A DNA stretch of 36,948 bases from Pleionea sp052032335 (GCA_052032335.1 JBPEWV010000019.1:1-36948); one strand, 5' to 3'. Counted from the stretch's first letter, positions 16,602 through 24,806 are shown. Notes: generated from the letters alone by a model not told the origin. Made by a program: numbers and translations.

Positions 16602-17255
16602 CTAATGTCCCGGCTCATCGTTCCACAGTATTTTGTGCAGCTGCAGTTGAAATCTTACCGGTAAATTGTCTTTGATAATCCAGTCAGCCAGCTGGGTCGG
16701 GTCTTGCTCTCCGAAACTGGGAGACAGTAGTAACTCAGCTTTCTGCGACAGCCCTTTTTCTTCGATGGTCATTCGAACCCAGTCATAATCTTTGCGAGAG
16801 CAGACAACAAACTTAATTTCGTCACTGGGTTTGATGTGCTCGAGATTACTCCACAGGTTTTTCGACATCTCGCCTGAGTCCGGCGTTTTCAAATCAAGTA
16901 CGATGTTAACCCGAGGGTCCACTTCACTAATGTCCATTGCACCACTGGTTTCTATGGAAACCGAATAGCCCGCGTCACACAGTCGGGTCATTAACTCCTG
17001 ACAAGGGGCTTTCTGTGCCAATGGCTCACCACCGGTGACAGTAACATAGCGAGGATTGTACTGGGCAACCTGCTGCAGTACTTCATCCATCGACTGGTAT
17101 TCGCCTCCCGTAAAGGCGTACTCGGTATCGCAATAATGGCAGCGCAGAGGGCACCCGGTCAGCCGAATGAAGACGGTAGGCAATCCGAGTGTGCGCGTTT
17201 CACCCTGCAAAGAATAGAATATTTCGGTAATTCGAAGTCGAGTCACAGCTTGCAT
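16602..17255 (-). CDS. queE: 7-carboxy-7-deazaguanine synthase QueE
   Basis: A radical-SAM enzyme that contracts 6-carboxytetrahydropterin to 7-carboxy-7-deazaguanine in the preQ0/queuosine pathway. The [4Fe-4S] motif is CPLRCHYC with Cys35, Cys39 and Cys42. FYSLQGETRTLGLPTVFIRL before it and VTGGEPL after it are typical of the family. The length is 217 residues. The ATG has no clear ribosome site, and a GTG three codons later (Val4) is a possible alternative. A promoter with hexamers TTTACC and TAGAAT lies just upstream, so queE-queC appears to be its own two-gene operon placed between tol-pal and ndk. Confidence 0.95.
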   Translation of the reverse strand: MQAVTRLRITEIFYSLQGETRTLGLPTVFIRLTGCPLRCHYCDTEYAFTGGEYQSMDEVLQQVAQYNPRYVTVTGGEPLAQKAPCQELMTRLCDAGYSVSIETSGAMDISEVDPRVNIVLDLKTPDSGEMSKNLWSNLEHIKPSDEIKFVVCSRKDYDWVRMTIEEKGLSQKAELLLSPSFGEQDPTQLADWIIKDNLPVRFQLQLHKILWNDEPGH

Positions 17256-17280
17256 AAAGTTTAATCAATTGGGGGCGCAC

Positions 17281-17309
17281 ATTCTAATGATTTGATGCTG
17301 TGCGGTAAA
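17281..17309 (-). promoter_or_regulatory. Candidate sigma-70 promoter of queE-queC
   Basis: On the minus strand, -35 TTTACC (17304-17309) and -10 TAGAAT (17281-17286) are separated by exactly 17 bases. The leader would be only about 20 bases, so there is no room for a preQ1 riboswitch. Confidence 0.5.
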
Positions 17310-17312
17310 GCA

Positions 17313-17338
17313 ATAAAAAAGCCCGCAACTGCGGGCTT
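17313..17338 (-). terminator. Rho-independent terminator of the tol-pal operon
   Basis: Stem AAGCCCGC/GCGGGCTT with an AACT loop at 17319-17338, followed on the minus strand by TTTTTTATTG. It is located 20 bases past the cpoB stop and ends the tol-pal-cpoB transcript before the queE promoter. Confidence 0.85.
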
Positions 17339-17358
17339 GGACGTTCCACCGACTCAAT

Positions 17359-18126
17359 CTACTGGCTCGACTTCAATTTCTGCAGTTCGTTTTTCGCCAG
17401 TTGCTCCGACGTGCCATCGTATTTTTCAATCACCTGATTAAAAATGGTCTTGGCTTCATCGATTTTATTTTGCAAAACCAGAACTTTCCCCTGCTTAACC
17501 AGAGCGTCTGCGGCTCGCGAAGACGTCTCGTGCTGAGAGGTAACAATCTGGAATTCTTCCAGCGCAGCATCCAACTTCTGCTGAATGAAGTAAATTTGAC
17601 CGAGCCAATAATGCACACTTGCTTCGTATTGACTGTTTGGGAAACGTTTTAAAAACGCTTGATAATCCTGCACCGCCTGGTCGTAATTTTTTGCTCGAAC
17701 TTTAGCAAAAATTCCCTGATATACACTGTGGATGTCTTCATTGGATGCAGCAGACGAGTCTGCGCCTGTACTCGAAGTATTGCCATTGGTCGCCGGGCCC
17801 GAGTTAGTAGAGCCGGTCGAACCGGAAATCTGCATTTGTGACAATCGCCGTTCGATATCGCGATACAGATCACGCTGACGATCTTGTAACTGTTTGAGCT
17901 TGTATTCGTGTTCTTCTACCTGCCCACGCAGCTTTTGTAATTCTTGCTGAATCGTATTCAGCTGAAACATCATATCGGCTTGCTGTTGCCCGCGTGTTTC
18001 AGCCATTTGCTCAAGTCGTAGCAATCGCTCTTCGGTCGATTGAGCGCTAAACAGCGAGGCCGAAAACACAGACAGCACTGAAATCAGTGCTGTCTGTTTG
18101 AACATCAAAGTTAAATTAACCTTCAT
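17359..18126 (-). CDS. cpoB: Cell-division coordinator CpoB (YbgF)
   Basis: CpoB is a periplasmic protein that links Tol energy use to peptidoglycan synthesis by PBP1B during constriction. A signal peptide (QTALISVLSVFSASLFSA) precedes an N-terminal coiled coil (EERLLRLEQMAETRGQQQ onward, including LKQLQDRQRDLYRDIERRL). A Ser/Thr/Gly/Asn linker follows, then three TPR units (YQGIFAKVRAKNYDQAV, SVHYWLGQIYFIQQKLDAALEEF, ADALVKQGKVLVLQNKIDEAKTIF). The open frame extends to 18198, inside pal. The ATG at 18124-18126 is preferred because it overlaps the pal stop by 11 bases (ATGAAGGTTAA), the usual coupled arrangement, and puts the signal peptide near the start. The length is then 255 residues. Confidence 0.94.
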   Translation of the reverse strand: MKVNLTLMFKQTALISVLSVFSASLFSAQSTEERLLRLEQMAETRGQQQADMMFQLNTIQQELQKLRGQVEEHEYKLKQLQDRQRDLYRDIERRLSQMQISGSTGSTNSGPATNGNTSSTGADSSAASNEDIHSVYQGIFAKVRAKNYDQAVQDYQAFLKRFPNSQYEASVHYWLGQIYFIQQKLDAALEEFQIVTSQHETSSRAADALVKQGKVLVLQNKIDEAKTIFNQVIEKYDGTSEQLAKNELQKLKSSQ

Positions 18127-18634
18127 AGTCCAGAACTGCTCGACGGTTTTGCTCCCACGCGCTTTCGTTGTGTGCTGGGTTAACAGGCTTCTCTTCACCG
18201 TAGCTTACAGTGCGGATTTGTGAAGAGCTAACACCGTAGCTGATCAGGATATCTTTAACCGAGTTACTACGACGCTCACCCAGAGCCAAGTTGTATTCTG
18301 GCGTGCCACGCTCGTCACAATGGCCTTCAACCGTTACCTGAACACCAGGATTACGGCTTAAGTACCATGCGTGCGCTTGCAATAAATCTTGGTATTGCGC
18401 TTTTACGGTTGACTCATCGAAATCGAAGTAAACGGTTCGCGCTTCACGCATTTCGGCGTTCAGGCGACGCTGTTTTTCTTCTTCCGTTTCCATTGGCTCA
18501 ACGGTTTCAGTTGTCGTTGGCTCAACAGTTTCAGTCATAGTTTCGCTTTGCGTATCGTCACTGGAACTACACGCAAACATCAACATAGACGCTAACAGAA
18601 CGGTGAGGCTTTTCCCCAAACCTTTGATTGACAT
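18116..18634 (-). CDS. pal: Peptidoglycan-associated lipoprotein Pal
   Basis: Pal is an outer-membrane lipoprotein that binds peptidoglycan and TolB and completes the Tol-Pal bridge across the envelope. The signal ends in lipobox MFAC (about Cys22). A Thr/Glu-rich tether with a repeated TETVEP unit precedes the OmpA-type domain. Its peptidoglycan-binding signature is clear: VYFDFDESTVK, then VEGHCDERGTPEYNLALGERR with the Asp and Arg that grip diaminopimelate. The length is 172 residues (E. coli 173). A GGAGC ribosome site lies seven bases before the ATG. It is 37 bases after tolB and overlaps cpoB. Confidence 0.97.
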   Translation of the reverse strand: MSIKGLGKSLTVLLASMLMFACSSSDDTQSETMTETVEPTTTETVEPMETEEEKQRRLNAEMREARTVYFDFDESTVKAQYQDLLQAHAWYLSRNPGVQVTVEGHCDERGTPEYNLALGERRSNSVKDILISYGVSSSQIRTVSYGEEKPVNPAHNESAWEQNRRAVLDYEG

Positions 18635-18671
18635 TTTTAATGCTCCTATCGTTTTTTTATTTAAAGTTAAC

Positions 18672-20027
18672 CTATTTTAGTAAAAATGGCGACCATGCGG
18701 GTGCTTTTACTTCACCGCGTTTAGCTGGTAATCGTGCTTTAAACCGTCCGTCCGTCGAAACAGCCGCGAGTACTTGCCGACCATTGTGTATCGTCGCATA
18801 GATTACCATGCTTCCATTCGGAGCTAAACTAGGAGATTCATCCAGCATAGTATCTGTGAGCACTTGCATAATCCCAGTTTCAATATCTTGCTTTGCGATA
18901 TGATATACGCCGTTGGTACGATTTACGAGAATAATGCTTTTTCCATCCGGTGTATAGTTGGGGCTTGCATTATATTCGCCTTCAAAGGTGATGCGCTCGG
19001 GCCTTCCACCATGAACCGAAACGCGATAAACCTGAGGTCTACCACCACGATCAGAGGTGAATAAAATGTGTTGTCCATCGGGCGAAAAACTTGGCTCGGT
19101 GTCGATTACATTAACGCCAGTGCGGGTCAGGCGCCGATACTCCCGTGTTTTCAAATCCAAAACGTATAACTCGGCATTGCCGTCTTTCGACAGCGTGATA
19201 GCGAGCTTTGAACCATCGGGTGAAAACTCGGGCGCACTGTTGATGCCAGGAAACGCCGCAATCAAGGTTCTTTTACCGGTGTAAATCTCTTGTAAATAAA
19301 TTTCTGAACGGCCATTTTCAAACGAAACGTAGGCAATGGAGCGACCGTCGGGCGACCAGGTCGGCGACATGATGGCTTCGCTGCTCGCTCGAATACGCTT
19401 CGGATCGTAGCCGTCGGAGTCGGCGATGTACAACTGAAACGGCTGACTGACCGTGCGGTCGACCGACACATAGGCGATTCGGGTCGCAAACGCTCCTTTT
19501 TGCCCGGTCAGCGCTTCATAAATATTGTCGGCTACCTGATGCGAATAAAACCGATAGTTGTTCTCGTTGGTGCTGCCAATCTTATCCAATAACACATAAT
19601 TGTCTGTCGACACCAATTCGCCATCAACGATTTGCTGCTTTGGCTTGAACACATCGATAAGTTGGTACGAAACGGTAAACTGTCCCGGCGTCGACTGCTC
19701 AACTTTTCCCACCACAACTGCTTCGATGCCGCGTTCTTTCCAGACATCCAAGTCCACCTCTTCAAAACTGACGGGGCGTTCGGGTAAGTCATTGAATGGC
19801 ATCGGATTAAATCGGCCACTACGCCTTAAGTCGGCTGCAATAACCGACGCCATATCGTGGGGTGGTTGCCCCGCAACGCCTTTGTACTCAAAGGGCACAA
19901 TGGCAATCGGGCGCGCAAAATTCATTCCGTCGGTAATCACGATATCAATATCCGCTCGAGCCGCAATACAACTCAATAGCAGCCCGATAATCGTCATCGC
20001 CTGAATGACGTTTTGTTTTATTCGCAT
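18672..20027 (-). CDS. tolB: Tol-Pal system periplasmic protein TolB
   Basis: TolB is the periplasmic beta-propeller that shuttles between Pal and TolA. A signal peptide ends at about IAARA-DIDIVI. The N-terminal alpha/beta domain (VPFEYKG to LTGQKGAF) is followed by a six-bladed propeller whose blades carry the repeated motif (S/T)PxxSPDG (MSPTWSPDGRSIAY, APEFSPDGSKLAI, EPSFSPDGQHILF, ASPNYTPDGKSIIL). The frame opens at 20042, but the ATG at 20025-20027 overlaps the tolA stop by 10 bases (ATGCGAATAA) and is the likely start, giving 451 residues. TolA to TolB translation is then coupled. Confidence 0.96.
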   Translation of the reverse strand: MRIKQNVIQAMTIIGLLLSCIAARADIDIVITDGMNFARPIAIVPFEYKGVAGQPPHDMASVIAADLRRSGRFNPMPFNDLPERPVSFEEVDLDVWKERGIEAVVVGKVEQSTPGQFTVSYQLIDVFKPKQQIVDGELVSTDNYVLLDKIGSTNENNYRFYSHQVADNIYEALTGQKGAFATRIAYVSVDRTVSQPFQLYIADSDGYDPKRIRASSEAIMSPTWSPDGRSIAYVSFENGRSEIYLQEIYTGKRTLIAAFPGINSAPEFSPDGSKLAITLSKDGNAELYVLDLKTREYRRLTRTGVNVIDTEPSFSPDGQHILFTSDRGGRPQVYRVSVHGGRPERITFEGEYNASPNYTPDGKSIILVNRTNGVYHIAKQDIETGIMQVLTDTMLDESPSLAPNGSMVIYATIHNGRQVLAAVSTDGRFKARLPAKRGEVKAPAWSPFLLK

Positions 20028-20815
20028 AACTCTCCCAAACATAAATTCACATTTCGTATTTCATCGAACACTTCGGGCTCAGCCGGAACCGGCAAGGGTT
20101 CTGCTTTTTTGATCGCCAAAGTTGCCGCATTACAATTGATCGAGTCACCTCGAACGCCCATTATATCAATCACCAATCCACCTGGTGCCAAACGCAATCG
20201 AAAACGGCACTCGCCTGCTTGCTCTGGCTTATTCCAATACCGCTTTATTTTGCTTTCAATACGTGTCGCGTAAATTTGAACTTCCGACATGATTGCTTGC
20301 CGCTTCGCCGCCATGGCCTGCTGTTCTTCGGCCATTTGCTCCGCCAGAAGTTGCTCTTCCAGCTTCCTCTGCTCTTCGAGCAACTTTTCGCGACGCTCTT
20401 TCTCTGCCTGCTCCCGCTTTTTACGTTCGGCTTCTTCGCGACGTTTCTTCTCGGCTAACTCTTTCTCGCGCTTTTGTTTTTCTGCCTGCTTGCGCTTACG
20501 TTCTTTTTCCAGGGCAATTTTCTTTTTGCGCTCTTGTTCGGCTTGAGCCTTTTTTTGCTGTTCCGCTTTTTTTCTGTCTTCGACACGCTGTTTTTTGCGC
20601 TTTTCGTCTATTATTTTTTGTTGCTGCTTATTTTTTTGCTGCTCAATTTTCTTTCGAATGGCTTCGCCGTCGACGGCAACTGCATTAATGTTTGGCGCGA
20701 CTTTCTCATTGGAAACTTTTATTTCGTCAAATGAAAAGTTCAGAATGAGTAGAAGCAACACCAGAACATGGCCAATTCCGGAAAAAACTAGCGAGATAAT
20801 CAGTCGCTTACTCAA
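20018..20815 (-). CDS. tolA: Tol-Pal system protein TolA
   Basis: TolA spans the periplasm and transmits TolQR energy to TolB and Pal. An N-terminal membrane helix (IISLVFSGIGHVLVLLLLILNF) precedes a long Lys/Glu/Arg/Gln-rich coiled coil (about residues 53-170, with repeated EKERKRK, REEAERKKR and EQAEKERRE segments). The C-terminal TolA domain III follows (VQIYATRIESKIKRYW to GELCE), with cysteines at GECRF, NCNAA, LCLG and LCE. The length of 265 residues is much shorter than E. coli TolA (421); the difference lies in the coiled coil. The start codon is TTG (20813-20815), 13 bases after the tolR stop, with GGGG as a weak ribosome site. No ATG occurs before the membrane helix. Confidence 0.94.
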   Translation of the reverse strand: MSKRLIISLVFSGIGHVLVLLLLILNFSFDEIKVSNEKVAPNINAVAVDGEAIRKKIEQQKNKQQQKIIDEKRKKQRVEDRKKAEQQKKAQAEQERKKKIALEKERKRKQAEKQKREKELAEKKRREEAERKKREQAEKERREKLLEEQRKLEEQLLAEQMAEEQQAMAAKRQAIMSEVQIYATRIESKIKRYWNKPEQAGECRFRLRLAPGGLVIDIMGVRGDSINCNAATLAIKKAEPLPVPAEPEVFDEIRNVNLCLGELCE

Positions 20816-20828
20816 AACTTGGCCCCAC

Positions 20829-21248
20829 TTACCCGGTGGGCTCCGTCATAATGCCAACGTTTTGTATACCGGCCTCTTTTTGCAACATACTCATTAACTT
20901 GACTACCTGACCGTGTGATACGTTTTGGTCGGCGTTAATTAAAATCATCGATTTGGGATTTTTCTCGCGATGTTCCGCAACCAAAGCAACCAACTCGTGC
21001 GGTTCTAACGCCTGATCCGGATTGGCTCCCAAGGACAAATAGTAATTGCCACTGGCGTCAATACTGGCTATCAGCGGCGGCTCTTCATCGGCCGAGATGG
21101 GATCGGCATCGGCCTCTGGCAAGTCGACGTTGACCCCTGCGGTAATTAAAGGCGCAGTAATCATAAATATCACCAACAAAACCAGCATGACATCAATGTA
21201 TGGCACCACATTGATTTCTGCCATGGGTTTTCGACGATTCGGCTTCAT
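20829..21248 (-). CDS. tolR: Tol-Pal system protein TolR
   Basis: TolR is an ExbD-type subunit of the proton-driven TolQR motor. A cytoplasmic basic N-terminus (MKPNRRKPMAEINVVPYID) leads to one membrane helix (VMLVLLVIFMITAPLI). Asp19 within it is the equivalent of the proton-carrying Asp23 of E. coli TolR. A periplasmic domain follows, ending in the amphipathic segment expected of the family (VVKLMSMLQKEAGIQNVGIMTE). The length is 139 residues (E. coli 142). It starts 3 bases after the tolQ stop. Confidence 0.97.
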   Translation of the reverse strand: MKPNRRKPMAEINVVPYIDVMLVLLVIFMITAPLITAGVNVDLPEADADPISADEEPPLIASIDASGNYYLSLGANPDQALEPHELVALVAEHREKNPKSMILINADQNVSHGQVVKLMSMLQKEAGIQNVGIMTEPTG

Positions 21249-21251
21249 TAC

Positions 21252-21941
21252 CTAGGCCCCATTCGAGCTGTGCGCTTTACGATGCAAAATTCCTGAAAAC
21301 TCTTCGACAAAGTTATCGTACTGATTTTCAATTTTTTGCACTGTGTGATTAAACTTGTTGTAAGCAATAACCGCGGGAATAGCGGCAAACAGGCCCATAG
21401 CTGTGGCGATCAGCGCTTCGGCAATTCCCGGCGCAACCATGGCCAGAGTCGCTTGTTTAACTGAACCCAACGCAATAAAAGAATTCATAATGCCCCAAAC
21501 GGTACCCAGCAATCCTATGTATGGCGTAGTCGATCCCACGGTTGCCAAAAACGATAAGTTGGTTTCGAGTTTATCGATTTCGCGAGAGTGGGCAACCCGC
21601 ATAGCACGATGCGCGCCTTCCATAACCGCGCCAGGACTGGTCCCCTTTTGATTGCGTAGGCGAACGAATTCTCGATATCCCGACATAAAAACCAGCTCCA
21701 TCCCGCTGGGCGGCGATCGCCTTGCACCCAGATCGTTGTAGAGTTTGCTCAAGTCGACGCCCGACCAAAACTTTTCTTCGAATTTATTGCTCGATGCGGT
21801 CACCAGTTTTAGCGTACGAAAACGATCAACTATCATTCCCCAGGAGATAAATGATAGCGCCACCAGGGTCAACATAATCAGTTGAACGATTAAACTCGCG
21901 TCTAGAAACAAGTCAATAATGGACATTTGGTTATGCGTCAC
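21252..21941 (-). CDS. tolQ: Tol-Pal system protein TolQ
   Basis: TolQ is the ExbB/MotA-type proton channel subunit of the Tol motor. Three membrane helices are visible: SLIVQLIMLTLVALSFISWG near the start, a segment at LSFLATVGSTTPYIGLLGTVWGIM, and IAEALIATAMGLFAAIPAVIAYN. The conserved GLLGTVWGIM and the EALIATAMGL small-residue helix are the family signature. The start is taken as the GTG at 21939-21941, because GAGGAA lies seven bases upstream and the start overlaps the ybgC stop by 11 bases. An ATG five codons later also fits the family N-terminus but lacks a ribosome site. The length is 229 residues. Confidence 0.96.
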   Translation of the reverse strand: MTHNQMSIIDLFLDASLIVQLIMLTLVALSFISWGMIVDRFRTLKLVTASSNKFEEKFWSGVDLSKLYNDLGARRSPPSGMELVFMSGYREFVRLRNQKGTSPGAVMEGAHRAMRVAHSREIDKLETNLSFLATVGSTTPYIGLLGTVWGIMNSFIALGSVKQATLAMVAPGIAEALIATAMGLFAAIPAVIAYNKFNHTVQKIENQYDNFVEEFSGILHRKAHSSNGA

Positions 21942-22338
21942 GTTTCATTTCCTCTAATAATGACGTCGGAATCGCTCGGGGCTTCATCGTGCTCATTGTG
22001 ACACAGACGACTTTAATGGTCCCTTCGCACAATACGGTTTGATGATCATCTTTAGGACAAATTTTTTGATGAAAAACGACACTTGCGCCTTTGATTTGTT
22101 GAATGGAGGTCACTACGTCCAGTGCATCATTAAAGCGGGCCGGCTTATAATACTCAATTTCGGCTTTTCGTACAGCGAAGGCAACATCTTGCTCGATCAA
22201 TACGTCTTGATCAGCACCAAAGGTACGCATCCACTCGGTACGGCCACGCTCCATAAACTTTAAATAATTGGCGTAATACACTACACCGGCTACATCAGTG
22301 TCTTCGTAATAGACTCTAACCGGAAAGATAAATTCCAT
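21931..22338 (-). CDS. ybgC: Acyl-CoA thioester hydrolase YbgC
   Basis: A hotdog-fold thioesterase encoded at the head of tol-pal operons; it acts on acyl-CoA or acyl-ACP. The family signature VRVYYEDTDVAGVVYYANYLKFMERGRTE carries the catalytic Asp (YEDTD) and the conserved VVYYANY helix start. The frame opens at 22359, but from the ATG at 22336-22338 the protein is 135 residues, matching E. coli YbgC (134). That ATG also has a GAG six bases upstream, whereas the first ATG has no ribosome site. It overlaps tolQ. The 240 bases upstream should contain the tol operon promoter, but I could not fix one. Confidence 0.93.
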   Translation of the reverse strand: MEFIFPVRVYYEDTDVAGVVYYANYLKFMERGRTEWMRTFGADQDVLIEQDVAFAVRKAEIEYYKPARFNDALDVVTSIQQIKGASVVFHQKICPKDDHQTVLCEGTIKVVCVTMSTMKPRAIPTSLLEEMKRDA

Positions 22339-22580
22339 CGACTGCTCACAGTTTTTCATTTTATTTTACGATGCCAATAAATTGATTTTCATCGCACAAA
22401 GATCGATAAACGACCGATAATCCGGCAACTATAACGAAATTTCGCGGCGATATGAAACCACAAAATCGTGATCAAATGTGTGAGAGATTTCAAAGCAATA
22501 CAAAACTTATTCATTTCAACTGACAGGGTTATGTATTACAACAGAAAACACACATCCGAGTGTCACCACATTGTCATCAT

Positions 22581-23609
22581 TTATCGATTTTCGAACAAGT
22601 CCGGTTTCGCCGGCGCGAGCCCAAAATGCTGGTACGCACGTTGAGTTGCGATTCGGCCGCGAGGCGTTCTTTGAACGTACCCCTGCTGGATAAGAAACGG
22701 CTCGATGACATCACCAATAGTATCTCTCTCTTCGCCAATAGCTGCGGCAAGAGAGTCGAGCCCTACTGGGCCGCCGGAGAATTTATCGATGATCGCCATA
22801 AGCAGTTTGCGATCCATCGTATCGAAACCCAGTTGATCGACTTCGAGCATGTCCAGCGCTCTTGCAGCCACATCATTGGAGATCACACCATCGGCTTTGA
22901 CCTCAGCGTAATCTCTAACGCGTCGAAGCAAGCGGTTGGCAATACGCGGCGTTCCGCGCGACCGGCGGGCGACTTCTTTAGCGCCTTCCTGTTCGGCCTC
23001 AAGCCCCAAAATCGATGCCGAGCGCATCACTATGTGGGTTAATTCTTCAATATTGTAAAACTCAAGACGTTGCACGATGCCAAAACGATCGCGCAACGGT
23101 GAAGTTAATAGCCCAGCCCGGGTCGTCGCGCCGACCAATGTAAAGGGTGGCAAATCGAGCTTTATCGAACGCGCTGCAGGCCCTTCGCCAATCATGATGT
23201 CAATTTGATAGTCTTCCATGGCCGGGTACAGAATTTCTTCGACCATCGGGCTTAAGCGATGAATTTCATCGATAAAAAGCACATCGTTTTCTTCTAAATT
23301 GGTTAACAGGGCAGCCAAATCGCCTGCTTTTTCCAGAACCGGCCCAGAGGTGTATTTGATCGCCACGCCCATTTCATTGGCAATGATATTTGCCAACGTG
23401 GTTTTTCCCAGCCCCGGCGGTCCAAAAATTAGAACATGGTCAAGCGCATCGTTTCGCGCCCGAGAAGCCTGAAGAAAAATCTCCATTTGTTCTTTGACCT
23501 GTGGCTGACCGACGTAGTCGTCCAACTTGGTCGGGCGTATGGCACGATCAAATCGATCTTCTTCCGGTGTTTGCGCTCCACCAGCAATGATACGGTCTTC
23601 TTCAATCAT
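22581..23609 (-). CDS. ruvB: Holliday junction branch-migration ATPase RuvB
   Basis: RuvB is the AAA+ motor that drives branch migration of Holliday junctions with RuvA. The Walker A motif is GPPGLGKTT and the Walker B motif is LFIDEIHRL. Sensor 1 lies in LVGATTRAG, and an arginine finger follows in PLRDRFGIVQRLEFY. The C-terminal winged helix ends in GYVQRTPRGRIATQRAYQHFG, the conserved family end. The length is 342 residues (E. coli 336). It starts 10 bases after ruvA and ends the ruvCAB run. Confidence 0.98.
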   Translation of the reverse strand: MIEEDRIIAGGAQTPEEDRFDRAIRPTKLDDYVGQPQVKEQMEIFLQASRARNDALDHVLIFGPPGLGKTTLANIIANEMGVAIKYTSGPVLEKAGDLAALLTNLEENDVLFIDEIHRLSPMVEEILYPAMEDYQIDIMIGEGPAARSIKLDLPPFTLVGATTRAGLLTSPLRDRFGIVQRLEFYNIEELTHIVMRSASILGLEAEQEGAKEVARRSRGTPRIANRLLRRVRDYAEVKADGVISNDVAARALDMLEVDQLGFDTMDRKLLMAIIDKFSGGPVGLDSLAAAIGEERDTIGDVIEPFLIQQGYVQRTPRGRIATQRAYQHFGLAPAKPDLFENR

Positions 23610-23619
23610 CTAATCGATC

Positions 23620-24228
23620 TCACTTACCCATGTTTTTCAAAGCCAACCGAATTAATTCGGCACTTGTCGTGGCATCTTCCTTTATGCGACCAATCGCTTT
23701 GGCCGCATCTTGCGGTTTGTAACCGAGCGATATTAAAGCGCTTTCTGCTTCGCGATGGATGTCGTTGCCAGTTTGTCCCGATACCAGATTGGGCGTATCT
23801 AGGTTGGCCACAGCAGGAACACCCCAGTCTTTCAAACGGTCACGCATTTCAATAATCAGGCGATCGGCTGTTTTTTTGCCAACACCAGGCAACTTCACCA
23901 GTACCGCAGAATCACCATCGTGAACGCATCGCACGAATTCATCGGCGGTCATACCCGACAAAATCGCGATGGCCAGTTTCGGCCCGACGCCATTAACCTT
24001 TATCAATTCGCGAAATAATTGCCGCTCATTTTTCGAGCCAAAAGCGAACAGGTTGTGGGCATTCTCGCTCACCGATAAGTGGGTAAACAAAGTAACTTCA
24101 CTGCCCGACTCGGGCAAATTAAAAATAGTGGTCATTGGCGCCTGAACTTCGTAACCGACACCATTAACCTCGATCAACAATTCAGGCGGCGTTTTTTCAA
24201 TCAGTGTACCTTTTAATCGTCCTATCAA
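23620..24228 (-). CDS. ruvA: Holliday junction DNA helicase subunit RuvA
   Basis: RuvA is the tetrameric junction-binding subunit that guides RuvB and RuvC. The N-terminal OB domain begins MIGRLKGTLIEKTPPELLIEVNGVGYEV. The two helix-hairpin-helix segments are LIKVNGVGPKLAIAILSGM and LVKLPGVGKKTADRLIIEM. A flexible linker leads to the RuvB-binding domain III (AESALISLGYKPQDAAKAIG). The length is 202 residues (E. coli 203). Its ATG overlaps the ruvC stop by four bases (ATGA). Confidence 0.98.
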   Translation of the reverse strand: MIGRLKGTLIEKTPPELLIEVNGVGYEVQAPMTTIFNLPESGSEVTLFTHLSVSENAHNLFAFGSKNERQLFRELIKVNGVGPKLAIAILSGMTADEFVRCVHDGDSAVLVKLPGVGKKTADRLIIEMRDRLKDWGVPAVANLDTPNLVSGQTGNDIHREAESALISLGYKPQDAAKAIGRIKEDATTSAELIRLALKNMGK

Positions 24229-24743
24229 CGAACTCGACCTCTTCTTCGTTTATTGGCTCCCAGTTGAGCCACCATCGATTGCATCGTATTGCAGTGACAA
24301 ATGGCAACCGCCAATCCATCCGCTGCGTCGGCCTGGGGCGTCGCCGAAAGATTTAACAAGGATGTTACCATATGCTGAACTTGGGTTTTATCGGCACCAC
24401 CATGCCCGACGACCGCCTGTTTGATTTGTCGTGCCGAATACTCTGCAACGTCCAGTGCATGACTGGACGCCGCGACTATGGCAACGCCGCGAGCCTGACC
24501 AAGTTTCAGAGCAGAATCGGCATTTTTGGACATGAAAACCTGTTCAATTGCCGCTTCGGTAGGTTTATATTTGCGGATGACTTCCGACAGTCCATCAAAA
24601 ATCTGCTGCAAACGCTCGCTCAGGCTACCGTCTTTGACACGAATACAGCCGCTGGTCACATAACCGAGCGTTCGCCCTTGAGTTTCGATCACACCGAAAC
24701 CGGTTATTCGGGAGCCTGGGTCGATGCCTAGAATGATGGACAA
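24225..24743 (-). CDS. ruvC: Crossover junction endodeoxyribonuclease RuvC
   Basis: RuvC resolves Holliday junctions by paired nicking. The RNase H-like fold shows its acidic residues: Asp8 in LGIDPGSR, Glu in AAIEQVFMSKN, and the two Asp of DAADGLAVAICH. The segment ALKLGQARGVA is also typical. The length is 172 residues (E. coli 173). It follows yebC after a 62-base gap that contains a terminator-like hairpin, so ruvCAB may be transcribed partly from a separate promoter. Confidence 0.98.
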   Translation of the reverse strand: MSIILGIDPGSRITGFGVIETQGRTLGYVTSGCIRVKDGSLSERLQQIFDGLSEVIRKYKPTEAAIEQVFMSKNADSALKLGQARGVAIVAASSHALDVAEYSARQIKQAVVGHGGADKTQVQHMVTSLLNLSATPQADAADGLAVAICHCNTMQSMVAQLGANKRRRGRVR

Positions 24744-24777
24744 TGGCCGATCCTAATGATTATTTTCATTTAATAAA

Positions 24778-24806
24778 ATCAGGCACACCATTATTGGTGC
24801 CCTGAT
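24778..24806 (-). terminator. Terminator-like hairpin after yebC
   Basis: Imperfect hairpin: ATCAGG/CCTGAT outer stem, a small internal bulge, CACCA/TGGTG inner stem and a TTAT loop. On the minus strand it is followed by TTTTATT. It overlaps the last base of the yebC stop codon and would end or weaken read-through into ruvC. Confidence 0.7.

Noticed and set aside
17256..17318. A preQ1 riboswitch before queE-queC
   Set aside because: The predicted leader is only about 20 bases, and no pseudoknot-forming hairpin with an A-rich tail is seen.
20220..20660. Low-complexity repeat array in tolA taken as a tandem DNA repeat
   Set aside because: The repetition is at the amino-acid level (Lys/Glu/Arg coiled coil). 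The DNA units vary in length and sequence and do not form a true tandem array.
20219..20897. Several long plus-strand frames opposite tolA, rich in Phe/Leu/Ser/Cys
   Set aside because: They mirror the Lys/Glu-rich coiled-coil codons of tolA. The hydrophobic composition is a by-product of the complementary strand.
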